From Solirubrobacter deserti (GTDB lineage Bacteria > Actinomycetota > Thermoleophilia > Solirubrobacterales > Solirubrobacteraceae), in contig NZ_QPKJ02000003.1 of NCBI RefSeq assembly GCF_003344625.1, forward strand, positions 682,001 to 746,000: 64,000 bases of DNA. The letters are read 5' to 3'. The notes under the pieces were generated by a model. It did no database searches. It saw only the letters and a list, made by a program, of their open reading frames with translations, and was not told where the DNA came from. Both the position numbers and the translations under genes were made by a program. Below are positions 45,230 to 54,301 of this stretch, in pieces. Position 1 is the stretch's first letter, and each line of letters opens with the position of its first letter.

Positions 45230-46351
45230 GTGATCTTGCTCCTGCACCACCGGTACCGCCACGTCGGCGGGGAGGAGCGGGCGGTCGCGGACCTGCAGTG
45301 GCTGATCCGCGAGCACCTGCACGAGGACGCGGAGGTGCTCGAGCGCGACTCGTCCCGCGTCGGCGCGCGCGACGCGGCGCTCGGCCTGCTCAGAGGCGGC
45401 CTGAACCCGCAGGAGGTGGCGGACGCAGTCAAGCGCACGAACGCGCGGGTCGTGCACGCGCACAACGTCAATCCCACTTTCGGCTGGCGCGCGCTGGCCG
45501 CGGCCAGGCAGGCTGGCGCCCGGGTCGTGCTGCACCTGCACAACTACCGGCTGGTGTGCGCGCAGGCGACGTGCTTCACGCGCGGCGAGGACTGCACGCG
45601 CTGCCACGGGCGCAACACGCTCCCCGGCGTCAGGCTCAACTGCCGGGGCGGGTCGCGCGCCGAGTCCGCGGCCTATGCGGCCGGCCTCGCGCTGCACCAG
45701 AAGCGCCTGACCGGCGCCGCCGACGAGATCCTCGTACCGAGCACGTTCGCGCTGCAACGCCTCCAGGAACTCGGCGCGCCGCTGCGGGGCAAGGCGCGCG
45801 TGCTGGGCTCCGTCCAGCGCGAGTTCGTGGACCACTCGACGGCCCAGCACGGCGAGTTCGTGCTCGCGGCGGGGCGTCTCACACCGGAAAAAGGGTTCGA
45901 GGACGTCATCCACGCGTGCCGGCGCGTCAACCTTCCCCTCGTGATCGCCGGCGACGGCCCGCAACGACACGAGCTCGAGGCCCGGGGCGGCGCGACGTTC
46001 CTGGGCCACGTCCCACCCGCGGAGTTGCAGGTGCTGCGCCGTCGCGCGGCGGTCGCCGTGGTGCCGAGCCGCTACGCCGAGATCCTCCCGCTGGCGGCGC
46101 TGGAATCGATGGCCGCCGCCGTGCCGACCGTCGCGGCCGCTTCGGGCGGGCTCAAGGAAGCCGTCCCCGAGGAAGGGCTGTACCCGGCGGGTGATGTCGC
46201 CGCCCTCGCCGACCGCCTGCAAGCCCTGTGGCAGGACCAGGCCGCGGGCGAGCGCGCGCTCGCGGGCGCGAAGGCCCGCAGCGCCCCCGCGTTCGTCGCC
46301 GAACAACTCCGCAGCGTCTATGGCGCAACTTCCACCCCCGCGAGGTATTGA
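45230..46351 (+). CDS. Glycosyltransferase family 4
   Basis: A 373-residue GT-B enzyme. N-terminal: VILLLHHRYRHVGGEERAVADL, VVHAHNVNPTFGWRALAAARQAGARVVLHLHNYRLVC, a Cys-rich insert ATCFTRGEDCTRCHGRN typical of a subfamily of exopolysaccharide transferases, and C-terminal LAAGRLTPEKGFEDVIHAC, VIAGDGPQRHELEA, VVPSRYAEILPLAALESMAAAVPTVAAASGG. The GTG at 45230 begins exactly at the conserved N-terminal strand. The next gene starts 2 nt after its stop. Confidence 0.87.
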   Translation: MILLLHHRYRHVGGEERAVADLQWLIREHLHEDAEVLERDSSRVGARDAALGLLRGGLNPQEVADAVKRTNARVVHAHNVNPTFGWRALAAARQAGARVVLHLHNYRLVCAQATCFTRGEDCTRCHGRNTLPGVRLNCRGGSRAESAAYAAGLALHQKRLTGAADEILVPSTFALQRLQELGAPLRGKARVLGSVQREFVDHSTAQHGEFVLAAGRLTPEKGFEDVIHACRRVNLPLVIAGDGPQRHELEARGGATFLGHVPPAELQVLRRRAAVAVVPSRYAEILPLAALESMAAAVPTVAAASGGLKEAVPEEGLYPAGDVAALADRLQALWQDQAAGERALAGAKARSAPAFVAEQLRSVYGATSTPARY

Positions 46352-46352
46352 A

Positions 46353-47231
46353 ATGCGCATGATCCGCCGCGCGCTGCCCTTCCTGCTGCTGTGCCTCACC
46401 GTCCTGCTCGCTCCTGCCTCCGCGCAGGCGGCCAAGAGCCAGAAGAAGGCGATCTGGGGCCCGATCGAGATCGACGGGGAGTCGCAGTTCCCGGTCTACA
46501 AGGACCTCGGGGTCGGCACCTACCAGATGCTGCTCGAGTGGGACAAGGTCGGCGTGCTGGAGCCATTGGACGCCAAGGACCCGGAGGACGCGAGCTACGA
46601 GTGGTCGGACGAGATCGACACCGCGATCTCTGAGGGCTCCAACAACGGCATCAAGGTTGCGCTGTCGATCACGGGCCGGCCTGACTGGGCCAGCGCGAGC
46701 GACTTCAAGGACTTCGTGACCGCGGCGGCCAAGCGCTACAAGGCCGTGCGCACGTGGGCGATCGGCGACGGCAAGGTCTCGCCGGCCAAGGACTACCCGC
46801 GCATGCTCGACGACGCGTACGCCGCGCTGAAGGCCGCGTCGAAGTCCAACAAGGTCATCGGCGGCAACGGCAACACGCGCCTGGAGCTCAGCAACGGCAA
46901 ACAAGCCCGGATGGACTACTTCGGCACGGACCCGACGGCCCGCAAGGCGCCGACGAAGTCGACGCTGAACGCGCTCAAGCGCAAGGCCGGCGACCACAAG
47001 CTGTGGCTCGGACCGGTGTCGCTGCCCACGTCGGAGGGCGGCTCGTTCCGGCTCACGATGGCCGCGCAGGCGAACTGGATCAAGACCGCGTTCCGCCTCG
47101 TCAAGTCCGACAGCGACGTCGCCGCGCTCTCCTACCGCAAGCTGCGGGATGAGCTCGGCGCGCCGTTCACTGGTCTGATGGACAGCGACGGCGAGAAGAA
47201 GCCGTCGTATAACGCGTACAAGCAGGGCTAG
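46353..47231 (+). CDS. Secreted glycosidase-like TIM-barrel protein
   Basis: A 292-residue exported protein with signal peptide MRMIRRALPFLLLCLTVLLAPASAQA. The remainder looks like a glycoside-hydrolase barrel of the PslG/GH39-like kind: DLGVGTYQMLLEWDKVGV, YEWSDEIDTAISEGSNNGIKVALSITGRPDWAS, FVTAAAKRYKAVRTWAIGDGKVS, KVIGGNGNT and KLWLGPVSLPTSEGG. In the usual catalytic position a glutamate is replaced by WAIGDGK, so activity is uncertain. Enzymes of this kind trim exopolysaccharide. Located directly after a glycosyltransferase gene. Confidence 0.65.
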   Translation: MRMIRRALPFLLLCLTVLLAPASAQAAKSQKKAIWGPIEIDGESQFPVYKDLGVGTYQMLLEWDKVGVLEPLDAKDPEDASYEWSDEIDTAISEGSNNGIKVALSITGRPDWASASDFKDFVTAAAKRYKAVRTWAIGDGKVSPAKDYPRMLDDAYAALKAASKSNKVIGGNGNTRLELSNGKQARMDYFGTDPTARKAPTKSTLNALKRKAGDHKLWLGPVSLPTSEGGSFRLTMAAQANWIKTAFRLVKSDSDVAALSYRKLRDELGAPFTGLMDSDGEKKPSYNAYKQG

Positions 47232-47282
47232 CGGTACGGCGCGAAGGAACGCGCCGCGTCAGACGTCGTCAAGGAGGAACAC

Positions 47283-47693
47283 ATGAAGTTGCGCTATCTG
47301 GCGCTGCCCGCCGTCGTGGCGCTCACGGCCACGACCCCGGCGCTCGCGGACAAGGTCGACTGCCGCCCGGCCGACCGCGACACCACGCTGTGCCTGAAGA
47401 CGGGCGGCTGGACGGAGATCGCGGGCACCGACCGCGCCGACGAGCTGATCGGCACCAAGGGCCCCGACCAGCTGCTCGGCGACGGCGGCGACGACCGGAT
47501 CTTCGCCGGCACCGGGCAGGACGAGATCGACGGCGGCGCCGGTCGCGACGCCATCGACGCCGGCCGCGGGAACGACCTCGTCCACGCCCGCGACCGGACC
47601 CGCGACACGATCGACTGTGGCACGGGCCGGGATCGCGCCGTCGTCGACCGGACGGATCGCGTGAAGAACTGCGAGACGGTCGTCCGCCGCTAG
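47283..47693 (+). CDS. Secreted RTX-like (hemolysin-type) calcium-binding protein
   Basis: A 136-residue exported protein. Signal peptide MKLRYLALPAVVALTATTPALA, then tandem GGxGxD-like nonapeptides: GTDRADELIGTKGPDQLLGDGGDDRIFAGTGQDEIDGGAGRDAIDAGRGNDLVHARD. The end (DTIDCGTGRDRAVVDRTDRVKNCETV) is a frequent closing element. Ca-dependent folding outside the cell is expected. A strong AAGGAGG lies 5 nt before the ATG, unlike the leaderless neighbours. The stop shares CTAG with the convergent dehydrogenase gene. Confidence 0.8.
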   Translation: MKLRYLALPAVVALTATTPALADKVDCRPADRDTTLCLKTGGWTEIAGTDRADELIGTKGPDQLLGDGGDDRIFAGTGQDEIDGGAGRDAIDAGRGNDLVHARDRTRDTIDCGTGRDRAVVDRTDRVKNCETVVRR

Positions 47694-48937
47694 AGCTGCA
47701 ACGCGTTCGCGCCCAGTGAGCGCGTCACGCCGCGCAGGTCCATCGTCAGCTGCGCCCGTGCGGCGACGTCCGCGTGGTCCACCGACGGGTGCGCGGTGAC
47801 GATCAGCGCCAGATCCGCCCCGTCGACGACCGACAGCTCCGAGTTGCGCAGCCCGAAGTCGGGCAGCTCGGGCACGTGCGGGTCGTGATAGGCGAGGTCG
47901 GCGCCGCGCTCGCGCAGCAGCCGGATGATCTTCAGCGCGGGCGACTCGCGGATGTCGCCCACGCCCGCCTTGTAGGCCACACCGAGCACGACAATCCGCG
48001 ACCCGCGCACCGGCTTGCCGACGTCGTTCAACGCCCGCTCGGCCTTCTCCAGGCAGAAGTAGGGCATCTGCTGGTTGACCTTGCCCGCGAGCTCGATGAA
48101 CTCCGTCGAGAGGTCGTACTCACGCGCCTTCCAGGTGAGGTAGAACGGATCGACGGGCAGGCAGTGCCCGCCCATGCCGGGCCCGGGCTGGAACGGCATG
48201 AAGCCGTACGGCTTGGTGGAGGCCGCTTCGACGACCTCCCAGATGTCGATCCCCATGCGGTCGGCGAGCATCGCCATCTCGTTCACGAGCGCGATGTTCA
48301 CCGAGCGGAAGATGTTCTCGAGCAGCTTGGAGAGCTCCGCGACCTCGGGCGTGGAGACGCGCACGACCTGATCGCAGACCTTCTCGTAGATCGCGACCGC
48401 CGCCTCCGTGCACGCCGGCGTGAGCCCGCCGACGACCTTCGGCGTCGTGCGCAGCGTGTAGTCGGTGCGGCCCGGGTCCACGCGCTCGGGCGAGAACGCG
48501 AGCGCGAAGTCCGCGCCCGCCTGCAGTCCGGACTCCTCGAGCAGCGGCACCATGTGCTCGCGCGTGGTGCCCGGGAACGTCGTGGACTCCAGGATCACCG
48601 TCTGGCCGCGCCGGATCACGCCCGCCAGCGCCCGCGCCGAGCTCAGCAGCGGCCCGAGGTCCGGCTCGCGGTTGCGCGTGAGCGGCGTCGGGACGCACAC
48701 CAGGATCGCGTCCGCCTCGTGCAGCTCGACGTAGCGGGTCGTGAACGTGCACAGATCCGACACGAGCTGCAGCCGCGCGTCCGGGATGTCCTCGACGTGC
48801 GAGCGGCCCTCACGCATGGCGGCCACGCGCTCGGGTGAGATGTCCACGCCGATGACGTCGCAGCCCGCCTCCGCGAAGGCGACCGCCAGCGGCAGACCGA
48901 CGTAACCGAGTCCGACGATTCCGATCTTCACGCCCAC
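47690..48937 (-). CDS. Nucleotide-sugar dehydrogenase (UDP-GlcNAc 6-dehydrogenase/WbpA-like)
   Basis: A 415-residue NAD-dependent enzyme oxidising C6 of a UDP-hexose to the uronate. N-terminal Rossmann loop KIGIVGLGYVGLPLAVAFAEAG, CVPTPLTRNREPDL, ESTTFPGTT, SPERVDPG, the central helix ELSKLLENIFRSVNIALVNE, and the catalytic PGPGMGGHCLPVDP with the nucleophilic Cys. C-terminal GVAYKAGVGDIRESPALKII is characteristic of the UDP-GlcNAc/ManNAc branch (WbpA, TviB) rather than Ugd. Start GTG 48937 or GTG 48931 (MKIGIVG). Confidence 0.88.
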   Translation of the reverse strand: MGVKIGIVGLGYVGLPLAVAFAEAGCDVIGVDISPERVAAMREGRSHVEDIPDARLQLVSDLCTFTTRYVELHEADAILVCVPTPLTRNREPDLGPLLSSARALAGVIRRGQTVILESTTFPGTTREHMVPLLEESGLQAGADFALAFSPERVDPGRTDYTLRTTPKVVGGLTPACTEAAVAIYEKVCDQVVRVSTPEVAELSKLLENIFRSVNIALVNEMAMLADRMGIDIWEVVEAASTKPYGFMPFQPGPGMGGHCLPVDPFYLTWKAREYDLSTEFIELAGKVNQQMPYFCLEKAERALNDVGKPVRGSRIVVLGVAYKAGVGDIRESPALKIIRLLRERGADLAYHDPHVPELPDFGLRNSELSVVDGADLALIVTAHPSVDHADVAARAQLTMDLRGVTRSLGANALQL

Positions 48938-48942
48938 TCAGC

Positions 48943-49902
48943 CTACTTGGCGAGCAGGTCGAGATCCGCGCGGGCCATCAGGCGGATCAGCTGCTCGAAG
49001 TTCGTCGTCGGCTCCCAGCCCAGCAGCTGCTTGGCCTTGCCGGCGTCGCCGACGAGCAGATCGACTTCGGCCGGGCGCTTGAGGGAGTCGTCGATCTCGA
49101 CGTAGCGCTCCCACTCCAGCCCGACCTCGTCGAAGGCGACCTGCACGCAGTCACGCACGGTGTGCATCTCGCCCGTCGCGATCACGAAGTCGTCCGGCCG
49201 GTCGTGCTGGAGCATCAGCCACATCGCCTCGACGTAGTCCTTCGCGTAGCCCCAGTCGCGGCGCGCGTCGAGGTTGCCGAGCTGCAGCTTGTCCCGCCGG
49301 CCGTGCTTGATCGCCGCGGCGTGCCAGGTGATCTTGCGCGTCACGAACTCCAGCCCGCGGCGCGGCGACTCGTGGTTGAACAGGATCCCGGACGTCGCGA
49401 ACAGGTCGTAGGACTCGCGGTAGTTGACCGTGATGTGGTGCCCGTAGACCTTCGCCACCCCGTACGGCGAGCGCGGGTAGAACGGCGTGCGCTCGGTCTG
49501 CGGCGTCTCGAGCACCTTCCCGAACATCTCCGAGCTCGACGCCTGGTAGAAGCGCGCCTCGGGGCACGTCTCGCGCACCGCCTCCAGCATCCGCGTCACG
49601 CCCACGCCCGTGAACTCGGCCGTCAGCGTGGGCTGGATCCAGGAGACGGCCACGAACGACATCGCGGCGAGGTTGTAGACCTCGTCCGGCTTGGCGGCGC
49701 GCAGCGCGTCCACCAGCGAGCGCTGGTCGAGCAGGTCGGCCTGATGGAACGTGATGCGGTCGCGCAGGTGCTCGAGCCGGTCGAACTTCTCGGTCGAAGC
49801 GCGCCGCACCATGCCGTGGACGTCGTAGCCCTTCTCGAGCAGCAGCTCGGCCAGGTAGGAGCCGTCCTGGCCGGTGATGCCGGTGATCAGCGCGCTGGGC
49901 AG
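48943..49902 (-). CDS. gmd: GDP-mannose 4,6-dehydratase, CTG start
   Basis: A 319-residue SDR enzyme making GDP-4-keto-6-deoxy-mannose, the precursor of fucose, rhamnose-type and related 6-deoxy sugars. The Rossmann start [64 protein letters not shown], YxxxK ([11 protein letters not shown]), [10 protein letters not shown] and [21 protein letters not shown] are family marks. The first internal ATG (49812) would delete the NAD loop. The frame opens only at CTG 49902, six nt after a perfect AGGAGG (49914-49909), one base after the upstream stop. Confidence 0.92.
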   Translation of the reverse strand: MPSALITGITGQDGSYLAELLLEKGYDVHGMVRRASTEKFDRLEHLRDRITFHQADLLDQRSLVDALRAAKPDEVYNLAAMSFVAVSWIQPTLTAEFTGVGVTRMLEAVRETCPEARFYQASSSEMFGKVLETPQTERTPFYPRSPYGVAKVYGHHITVNYRESYDLFATSGILFNHESPRRGLEFVTRKITWHAAAIKHGRRDKLQLGNLDARRDWGYAKDYVEAMWLMLQHDRPDDFVIATGEMHTVRDCVQVAFDEVGLEWERYVEIDDSLKRPAEVDLLVGDAGKAKQLLGWEPTTNFEQLIRLMARADLDLLAK

Positions 49903-49903
49903 C

Positions 49904-50860
49904 TCAGGCCTCCTGGGCCCGCAGCCACTCGACGGTCTGCGCGATGCCCTCCTCGACCCCGATCTTCGCCTTCCAGCCCAGCACGCGCTCGGCCTTCTCG
50001 ACGGACGGCCAGCGCCGCACGACGTCGACCTCGAAGCTCGGGAGGTGCTCGAACTCGAGCGCCTCCGGGTCGTTGCCCGACAGCCGCCAGCACAGCTTCG
50101 CGATCTCGGCGACGGTCATCTCCTCGGACGCCGAGATGTTGAAGTCCTCGTTGAGCCCGTCCGGGTGACCCGTCGCGGTGACGATGCCGTCGGCGATGTC
50201 GTCGACGTGCGTCAGCGTGCGCGTGTGCTCGCCCGTGCCGAAGATCGGCAGCGGGTGCAGGCGCTGCAGCGACTTGCGGATCAGGTCCGGGACGGCGTGC
50301 GCGATCCCGGGCTCGTTCTCGGGCATCTCGCCCGGCCCGTAGGCGTTGAACGGGCGGCAGATGGTGTACGGGAGCCCGTGCTCGGCGTGCGCGGCGAGGC
50401 AGTAGATCTCGCCCGTGAGCTTGGAGAAGCCGTACGCGGACGTCGGCACCGGGCACTCGGGCAGGTAGTCCTCGCGCGTCGGGTACTGCGTCGCGTTCTC
50501 GAACACCATCGAGCTCGAGACGTACGTGAAGCGCTCCACGCCCTCGTCCAGCGCGGCGCGGAAGACGCCGTTGTAGAGCGCGTTGTTGACCTCGGTGAGC
50601 GTGTACGGGAGCTTGTGGAAGTTCGCGATCCCGCCGACGATCGCCGCCAGGTGGATGACGTGCGTGCAGCCGCGGATGGCCTTGCGCGCCTCCTCGACGT
50701 CGCGCAGATCGCCGCGGTGGACCTCGCACGCCTCGCGCATCCACGTCGGCGCGTCGCGCTGGTCGGAGACACGGACCTCGAAGTCGGGGTCGCGGACCAG
50801 GCGCCGCACGACCGCGGCGCCGATCGTGCCCGCGCCGCCGGTGACCAGGACTCTGCTCAT
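49904..50860 (-). CDS. NAD-dependent epimerase/dehydratase (SDR)
   Basis: A 318-residue extended SDR. It has [19 protein letters not shown] (NAD loop), [55 protein letters not shown], the YGFSKLTGE (YxxxK) pair, and [12 protein letters not shown]. The GGI-N-F insertion after HLAA is reminiscent of GDP-mannose 3,5-epimerase or related hexose epimerases, and gmd follows directly, but the product cannot be fixed. Its tail encodes the Shine-Dalgarno for gmd. Coupled to the EamA gene upstream by ATGA. Confidence 0.82.
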   Translation of the reverse strand: MSRVLVTGGAGTIGAAVVRRLVRDPDFEVRVSDQRDAPTWMREACEVHRGDLRDVEEARKAIRGCTHVIHLAAIVGGIANFHKLPYTLTEVNNALYNGVFRAALDEGVERFTYVSSSMVFENATQYPTREDYLPECPVPTSAYGFSKLTGEIYCLAAHAEHGLPYTICRPFNAYGPGEMPENEPGIAHAVPDLIRKSLQRLHPLPIFGTGEHTRTLTHVDDIADGIVTATGHPDGLNEDFNISASEEMTVAEIAKLCWRLSGNDPEALEFEHLPSFEVDVVRRWPSVEKAERVLGWKAKIGVEEGIAQTVEWLRAQEA

Positions 50861-51756
50861 GCTGGGACCGCCCGTGTGCGTCGCAGCCCGGGCGGCATGC
50901 GACCGTCAGTAGAAAGCCAGGACCCGGCGAGGATCAGCAGCAGGCCCGCGACGGCGCCCGCTCCGAGGCTCTCGTCGAGGATCAGGACGCCGAGGGCGAC
51001 CGCGACGACCGGGTTCAAGTACGTGATGACCAGCGCGCGCCCCGGCCCGACCTCGAGGATCAGGAACTGGAAGACGACCAGCGCGAGCGCCGTGCACACG
51101 AGGCCGAGCACGATCAGCGAAGCGATCGCGTCGCCCGTCGGCGTCTCGGACGGCGCGGTGAAGATGGCCGGGACCAGCAGCAGGCCGGAAGCGATCAGCA
51201 GGCTGGCGCCCATTGCGGCCCGCGCGTCCACGCCCGCGAGCTTGCGCTTGAGGATCATCGGCGCCGCGGCGTAGCCGCACGAGGCGATCAGGATCAGCGC
51301 CGTGCCGAGCAGCTCGTCGGCGTTGCCGGCGACGTCGATGCCGACGAGCACGATCACGCCGGTGAACCCGATCAGCAGCCCGACGAGGCGCAGGCCCGTG
51401 GCCTTCTCGGCGGCGTCGAAGCGGATGGCCAGCAGCGCAACGATCAGCGGCACGGACGCGATCAGGATCGCCGTCAGCGAGGACGAGACGTACTGCTCGC
51501 CCGCGGCGATCAGCGGGAACGGCAGCGTGATCTCGATCACCGCGTACGCCGCCACCCACGTCCAGCGTCCGCGCAGCTGGGCCAGCACACCCGCGCGCCA
51601 CGCCAACAGCAGCAGCACGGCGGAGGCCATCGCCACGCGCACGAAGGACAGGAACACGGGCGAGACGCCGTCGTCGACGGCGACCTTGATGAACAGGTAG
51701 GGCACGCCCCAGATCAGCGACATGGCGGCGAAGGCCGCCCAGCCCTTCGAGCTCAT
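50857..51756 (-). CDS. EamA-family (drug/metabolite transporter superfamily) permease
   Basis: A 299-residue integral membrane protein with ten predicted helices arranged as two EamA repeats: first MSLIWGVPYLFIKVAVDDGVSPVFLSFVRV, second ALILIASCGYAAAPMILKRKLAGVDA, then LNPVVAVALGVLILDESLGAGAVAGLLLILAGSW. It exports or takes up small metabolites. Its role in a polysaccharide cluster is unclear. A strong hairpin precedes its ATG. Confidence 0.85.
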   Translation of the reverse strand: MSSKGWAAFAAMSLIWGVPYLFIKVAVDDGVSPVFLSFVRVAMASAVLLLLAWRAGVLAQLRGRWTWVAAYAVIEITLPFPLIAAGEQYVSSSLTAILIASVPLIVALLAIRFDAAEKATGLRLVGLLIGFTGVIVLVGIDVAGNADELLGTALILIASCGYAAAPMILKRKLAGVDARAAMGASLLIASGLLLVPAIFTAPSETPTGDAIASLIVLGLVCTALALVVFQFLILEVGPGRALVITYLNPVVAVALGVLILDESLGAGAVAGLLLILAGSWLSTDGRMPPGLRRTRAVPA

Positions 51757-51758
51757 GG

Positions 51759-51800
51759 GCGACCACCGCGACTCGCGCCAGGGCGCGAGTTGGCGGTCGC
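51759..51800. terminator. Strong compound hairpin upstream of EamA gene
   Basis: Outer GCGACC (51759-51764) / GGTCGC (51795-51800) and inner ACTCGCGCC (51771-51779) / GGCGCGAGT (51782-51790) form a long imperfect stem with a tiny loop, ending 3 nt before the EamA ATG on the minus strand. It lies between the dehydrogenase and EamA genes. It could terminate transcription or mask the start. A second dyad AGCATC/GATGCT is at 51806-51825. Confidence 0.5.
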
Positions 51801-51823
51801 TTCAAGCATCGCTTCGCAGATGC

Positions 51824-53065
51824 TCATGCCCTCAGCGCGGCGACTTCGGCGACGTAGGCGAACACCTGCGCCGTGCCGAGCGCGTTCCACGGGTCCACGA
51901 TCAACGCCTCGGGCGCGAGCTCGGCGATCGTCCGCAGGGCCTGCGGCGTCGAGTACGCGCTGTGGTTGGTCGCGACCACCACGACGTCCGCGCCGGTGAC
52001 GGCGTCCTCGAACGAGCTCGTGGGCGTCGCGACGATCGGGTCGTGGACGGAGACGTCGGCCAGCTCGCGCTCGAGCAGGCGGATCAGCTTGTGGGAGAGG
52101 CTGTCGCGCTCGTCGTCGGTGTCGGCCTTGAACGCCAGCCCGAGCACGGCGACGCGCTTCTCACGCAGCGTGCCGGCGAGCCGGCGCTTGACGCCGTCGA
52201 CGAGGAACAGCGGCACGGTCTCGTGGACGCGCGAGACGGCGAGCAGCATGCCCGGCGCGCTCGAGCGCTCCTCGCTGAAGGCGAAGTCCTTGCGCAGGCA
52301 CGTGCCGGCCGTGAGCCCGGGCATCTTGATCCCGCCGCGCGGATAGTCGCGGTTGATCAGCTCGATGACGTCGAACACGTTCGCGCCATGGCGCTCGCAG
52401 TCCATCATCAGCAGGTTCGGCAGCGCGAACGTCGCGTAGCGCAGGATGTTGGTCCAGATCTTCGCCAGCTCGGCCTGCACGGGCGACGTCTGCACGATCG
52501 GCGCGCCGAGCGGCTCGAACAGCTGGCCCGCGCGCTCACCGGAGGCCTCGCCGACGCCGCCGACGATGCACGGCAGCGAGTGGATCTCCTCCATGAACTT
52601 GTCGGCCGCGATCCGCTCGGGCACGTGGGCGACGAACAGGTTCTCGCCGACGGTGAAGCTGCGGTGCTTCTCGAGGTAGCCCGCGACGAACTCGGTCGTG
52701 CCCGGGGCGACCGTCGAGCGCAGCACGATCAGCTGGTCCTCGACCAGGTGCGGCAGCAGGTCGTCCAGCACGGTGCGGATGTCGCGGATGTCGATCTCGA
52801 TGTGCGACATCGCGGGCGTGCCGAGCGTGAGCACGATCGCCCGGGCCTGCGCGGCCTCGGCGGCGTGGCTCGTGGCGTCCAGCTGCACCCGCGCGATCAG
52901 CTCGTCGGTGCCGGGCTCCTTGAACGGCATGCGCCGCTCGCGGATGGCCTGCAGGCGGTTCTGATCGGTGTCCACGCCGAGCACCGAGAGGCCGCTGTCG
53001 GCGAAGGACAGGGCGAGCGGGAGGCCGATCCGGCCGAGTCCGATGACGGAGACGTCATAGCGCAT
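51824..53065 (-). CDS. Nucleotide-sugar 6-dehydrogenase (UDP-glucose/GDP-mannose dehydrogenase family)
   Basis: A 413-residue NAD-dependent enzyme. It has SVIGLGRIGLPLALSFADSGLSVLGVDTDQNRL, LTLGTPAMSH (family TP), RSTVAPGTTEF, HVPERIA, the long central helix AELAKIWTNILRYATFALPNLL, and PGLTAGTCLRKDF with the catalytic Cys. C-terminal VAVLGLAFKADTDDERDSLSHKLI. GRIGLP in place of GYVGLP and TCLRKD place it apart from the 47690 enzyme, so two different uronates may be made. Followed by the EamA gene after a 67-bp gap. Confidence 0.86.
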   Translation of the reverse strand: MRYDVSVIGLGRIGLPLALSFADSGLSVLGVDTDQNRLQAIRERRMPFKEPGTDELIARVQLDATSHAAEAAQARAIVLTLGTPAMSHIEIDIRDIRTVLDDLLPHLVEDQLIVLRSTVAPGTTEFVAGYLEKHRSFTVGENLFVAHVPERIAADKFMEEIHSLPCIVGGVGEASGERAGQLFEPLGAPIVQTSPVQAELAKIWTNILRYATFALPNLLMMDCERHGANVFDVIELINRDYPRGGIKMPGLTAGTCLRKDFAFSEERSSAPGMLLAVSRVHETVPLFLVDGVKRRLAGTLREKRVAVLGLAFKADTDDERDSLSHKLIRLLERELADVSVHDPIVATPTSSFEDAVTGADVVVVATNHSAYSTPQALRTIAELAPEALIVDPWNALGTAQVFAYVAEVAALRA

Positions 53066-53080
53066 AGGCGACCTTGGAGG

Positions 53081-54301
53081 CTAGCGGCAGACCGTGTAGC
53101 GGTCGGTCACGGTCTTGCGGCGCAGCTTGCCCTTCGCGCTCGTGCGGTAGTAGATGCGCGCGTAGATCCGACCCGACTTCCCGGCCGGGCGATTGACCTT
53201 CAGGCGCACGTCGAACGGCGCCTTGCGGTCCGTGCGCACCTCGCGGCCCTTGCCCTTGGTGAAGAACACGATCCGCACCACACGCTGCTTGGTCTGACGG
53301 ACGGCGATGCGCACGCGCACCTGGCCGCCCACGGGCGTACAGCCGAGGCCGGTCTGCAGGTTCACGTCGCCCGAGGGCGCCGGCGGGCTCGCGGGCGGGG
53401 GCGGAGGAGGCGCGGGCACGGCGACCGGCCCCATGTCGGTCCACGCCGACCAGCTTCCGCGCCACTCGCGGTACAACAGGCCGGTGCCGCCGCGGGCGAC
53501 GACCCACTCGTGGTGCGGGCCGTCCGCCGCCGCGGCCGGCGAGGACGTCACGGGGCGCGGGTCGAACTGCACCCACGGGGTCCAGTGGCCGGTCAGCGAC
53601 CACGAGCGCACCGCGAGCGTGCTGTCGGTCGCTCGCACGTAGACGTTCTGGACGTTGGGCATGCGCGAGACGGCGGCGGGTGCCCCGTGGAACGCGCCGC
53701 CGAGGTCCTGCCAGGACGTCCACGCGCCGTCGTCCCAGGTGATCACGCCGAGCGAGCCCTGTGGTGCGCGAGTCCAGACGTTGAGCTGATCCGGCGACCA
53801 CGAGTCCAGGGCGGGAGCGGACGTCGCGTGGCCGCCGCGGTACTCCCAGTCCTGCCACGGCCCGCCGGGATTGCGCGAGCGCATCACGATCGAGTTGTCG
53901 CCGGCGCGCACGGCGACGTCGATCGACTCGACCCCGCGGCGGACCGTCGCGCCGGGTGCGGACGTGAGATATCCGCCCAGCGACACCCAGTTCGACCACG
54001 CGCCCGCGGAGAAGACCTTCTCCCACAACGCGCCTTCGGCCCCACGCACGAAGACGTGGATGTTCCCGCCCGCCGCGACGGCGGCCGGGCCGGAGCTCGG
54101 CTGGCCACCGATCGAGGACCAGTCCGTCCAGGCGCCGTTGCTCAGGTGACGCTCGAGGATCGTGCCGTCGGCGCCCCGGGCGAAGATCCACGCGTCGCCC
54201 GGCCCGCGTGAAGCCGTGGCCGGGTTGTCGTCGTAGACGTCAGCGCGCGCTGGGACCGCCAGCGCCAACAGCAGGAGCGCGGTGAGCGCGAGGAGCTTCA
54301 G
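53081..54301 (-). CDS. Secreted PLL-like beta-propeller lectin, CTG start
   Basis: A 406-residue exported protein. Signal peptide LKLLALTALLLLALAVPARA is followed by about six ~45-residue blades: DAWIFARGADGTILERHLSNGAWTDWSSIGGQPSSGPAAV, IHVFVRGAEGALWEKVFSAGAWSNWVSLGG, LNVWTRAPQGSLGVITWDDGAWTSWQDLGG. This W-x-x-W-x-x-LGG pattern is that of PLL-type fucose/sugar-binding propellers. A Pro-rich hinge and a basic beta domain follow. No ATG, GTG or TTG suits; CTG 54301 overlaps the upstream stop as CTGA. Such lectins may bind the cell's own exopolysaccharide. Confidence 0.78.
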   Translation of the reverse strand: MKLLALTALLLLALAVPARADVYDDNPATASRGPGDAWIFARGADGTILERHLSNGAWTDWSSIGGQPSSGPAAVAAGGNIHVFVRGAEGALWEKVFSAGAWSNWVSLGGYLTSAPGATVRRGVESIDVAVRAGDNSIVMRSRNPGGPWQDWEYRGGHATSAPALDSWSPDQLNVWTRAPQGSLGVITWDDGAWTSWQDLGGAFHGAPAAVSRMPNVQNVYVRATDSTLAVRSWSLTGHWTPWVQFDPRPVTSSPAAAADGPHHEWVVARGGTGLLYREWRGSWSAWTDMGPVAVPAPPPPPPASPPAPSGDVNLQTGLGCTPVGGQVRVRIAVRQTKQRVVRIVFFTKGKGREVRTDRKAPFDVRLKVNRPAGKSGRIYARIYYRTSAKGKLRRKTVTDRYTVCR

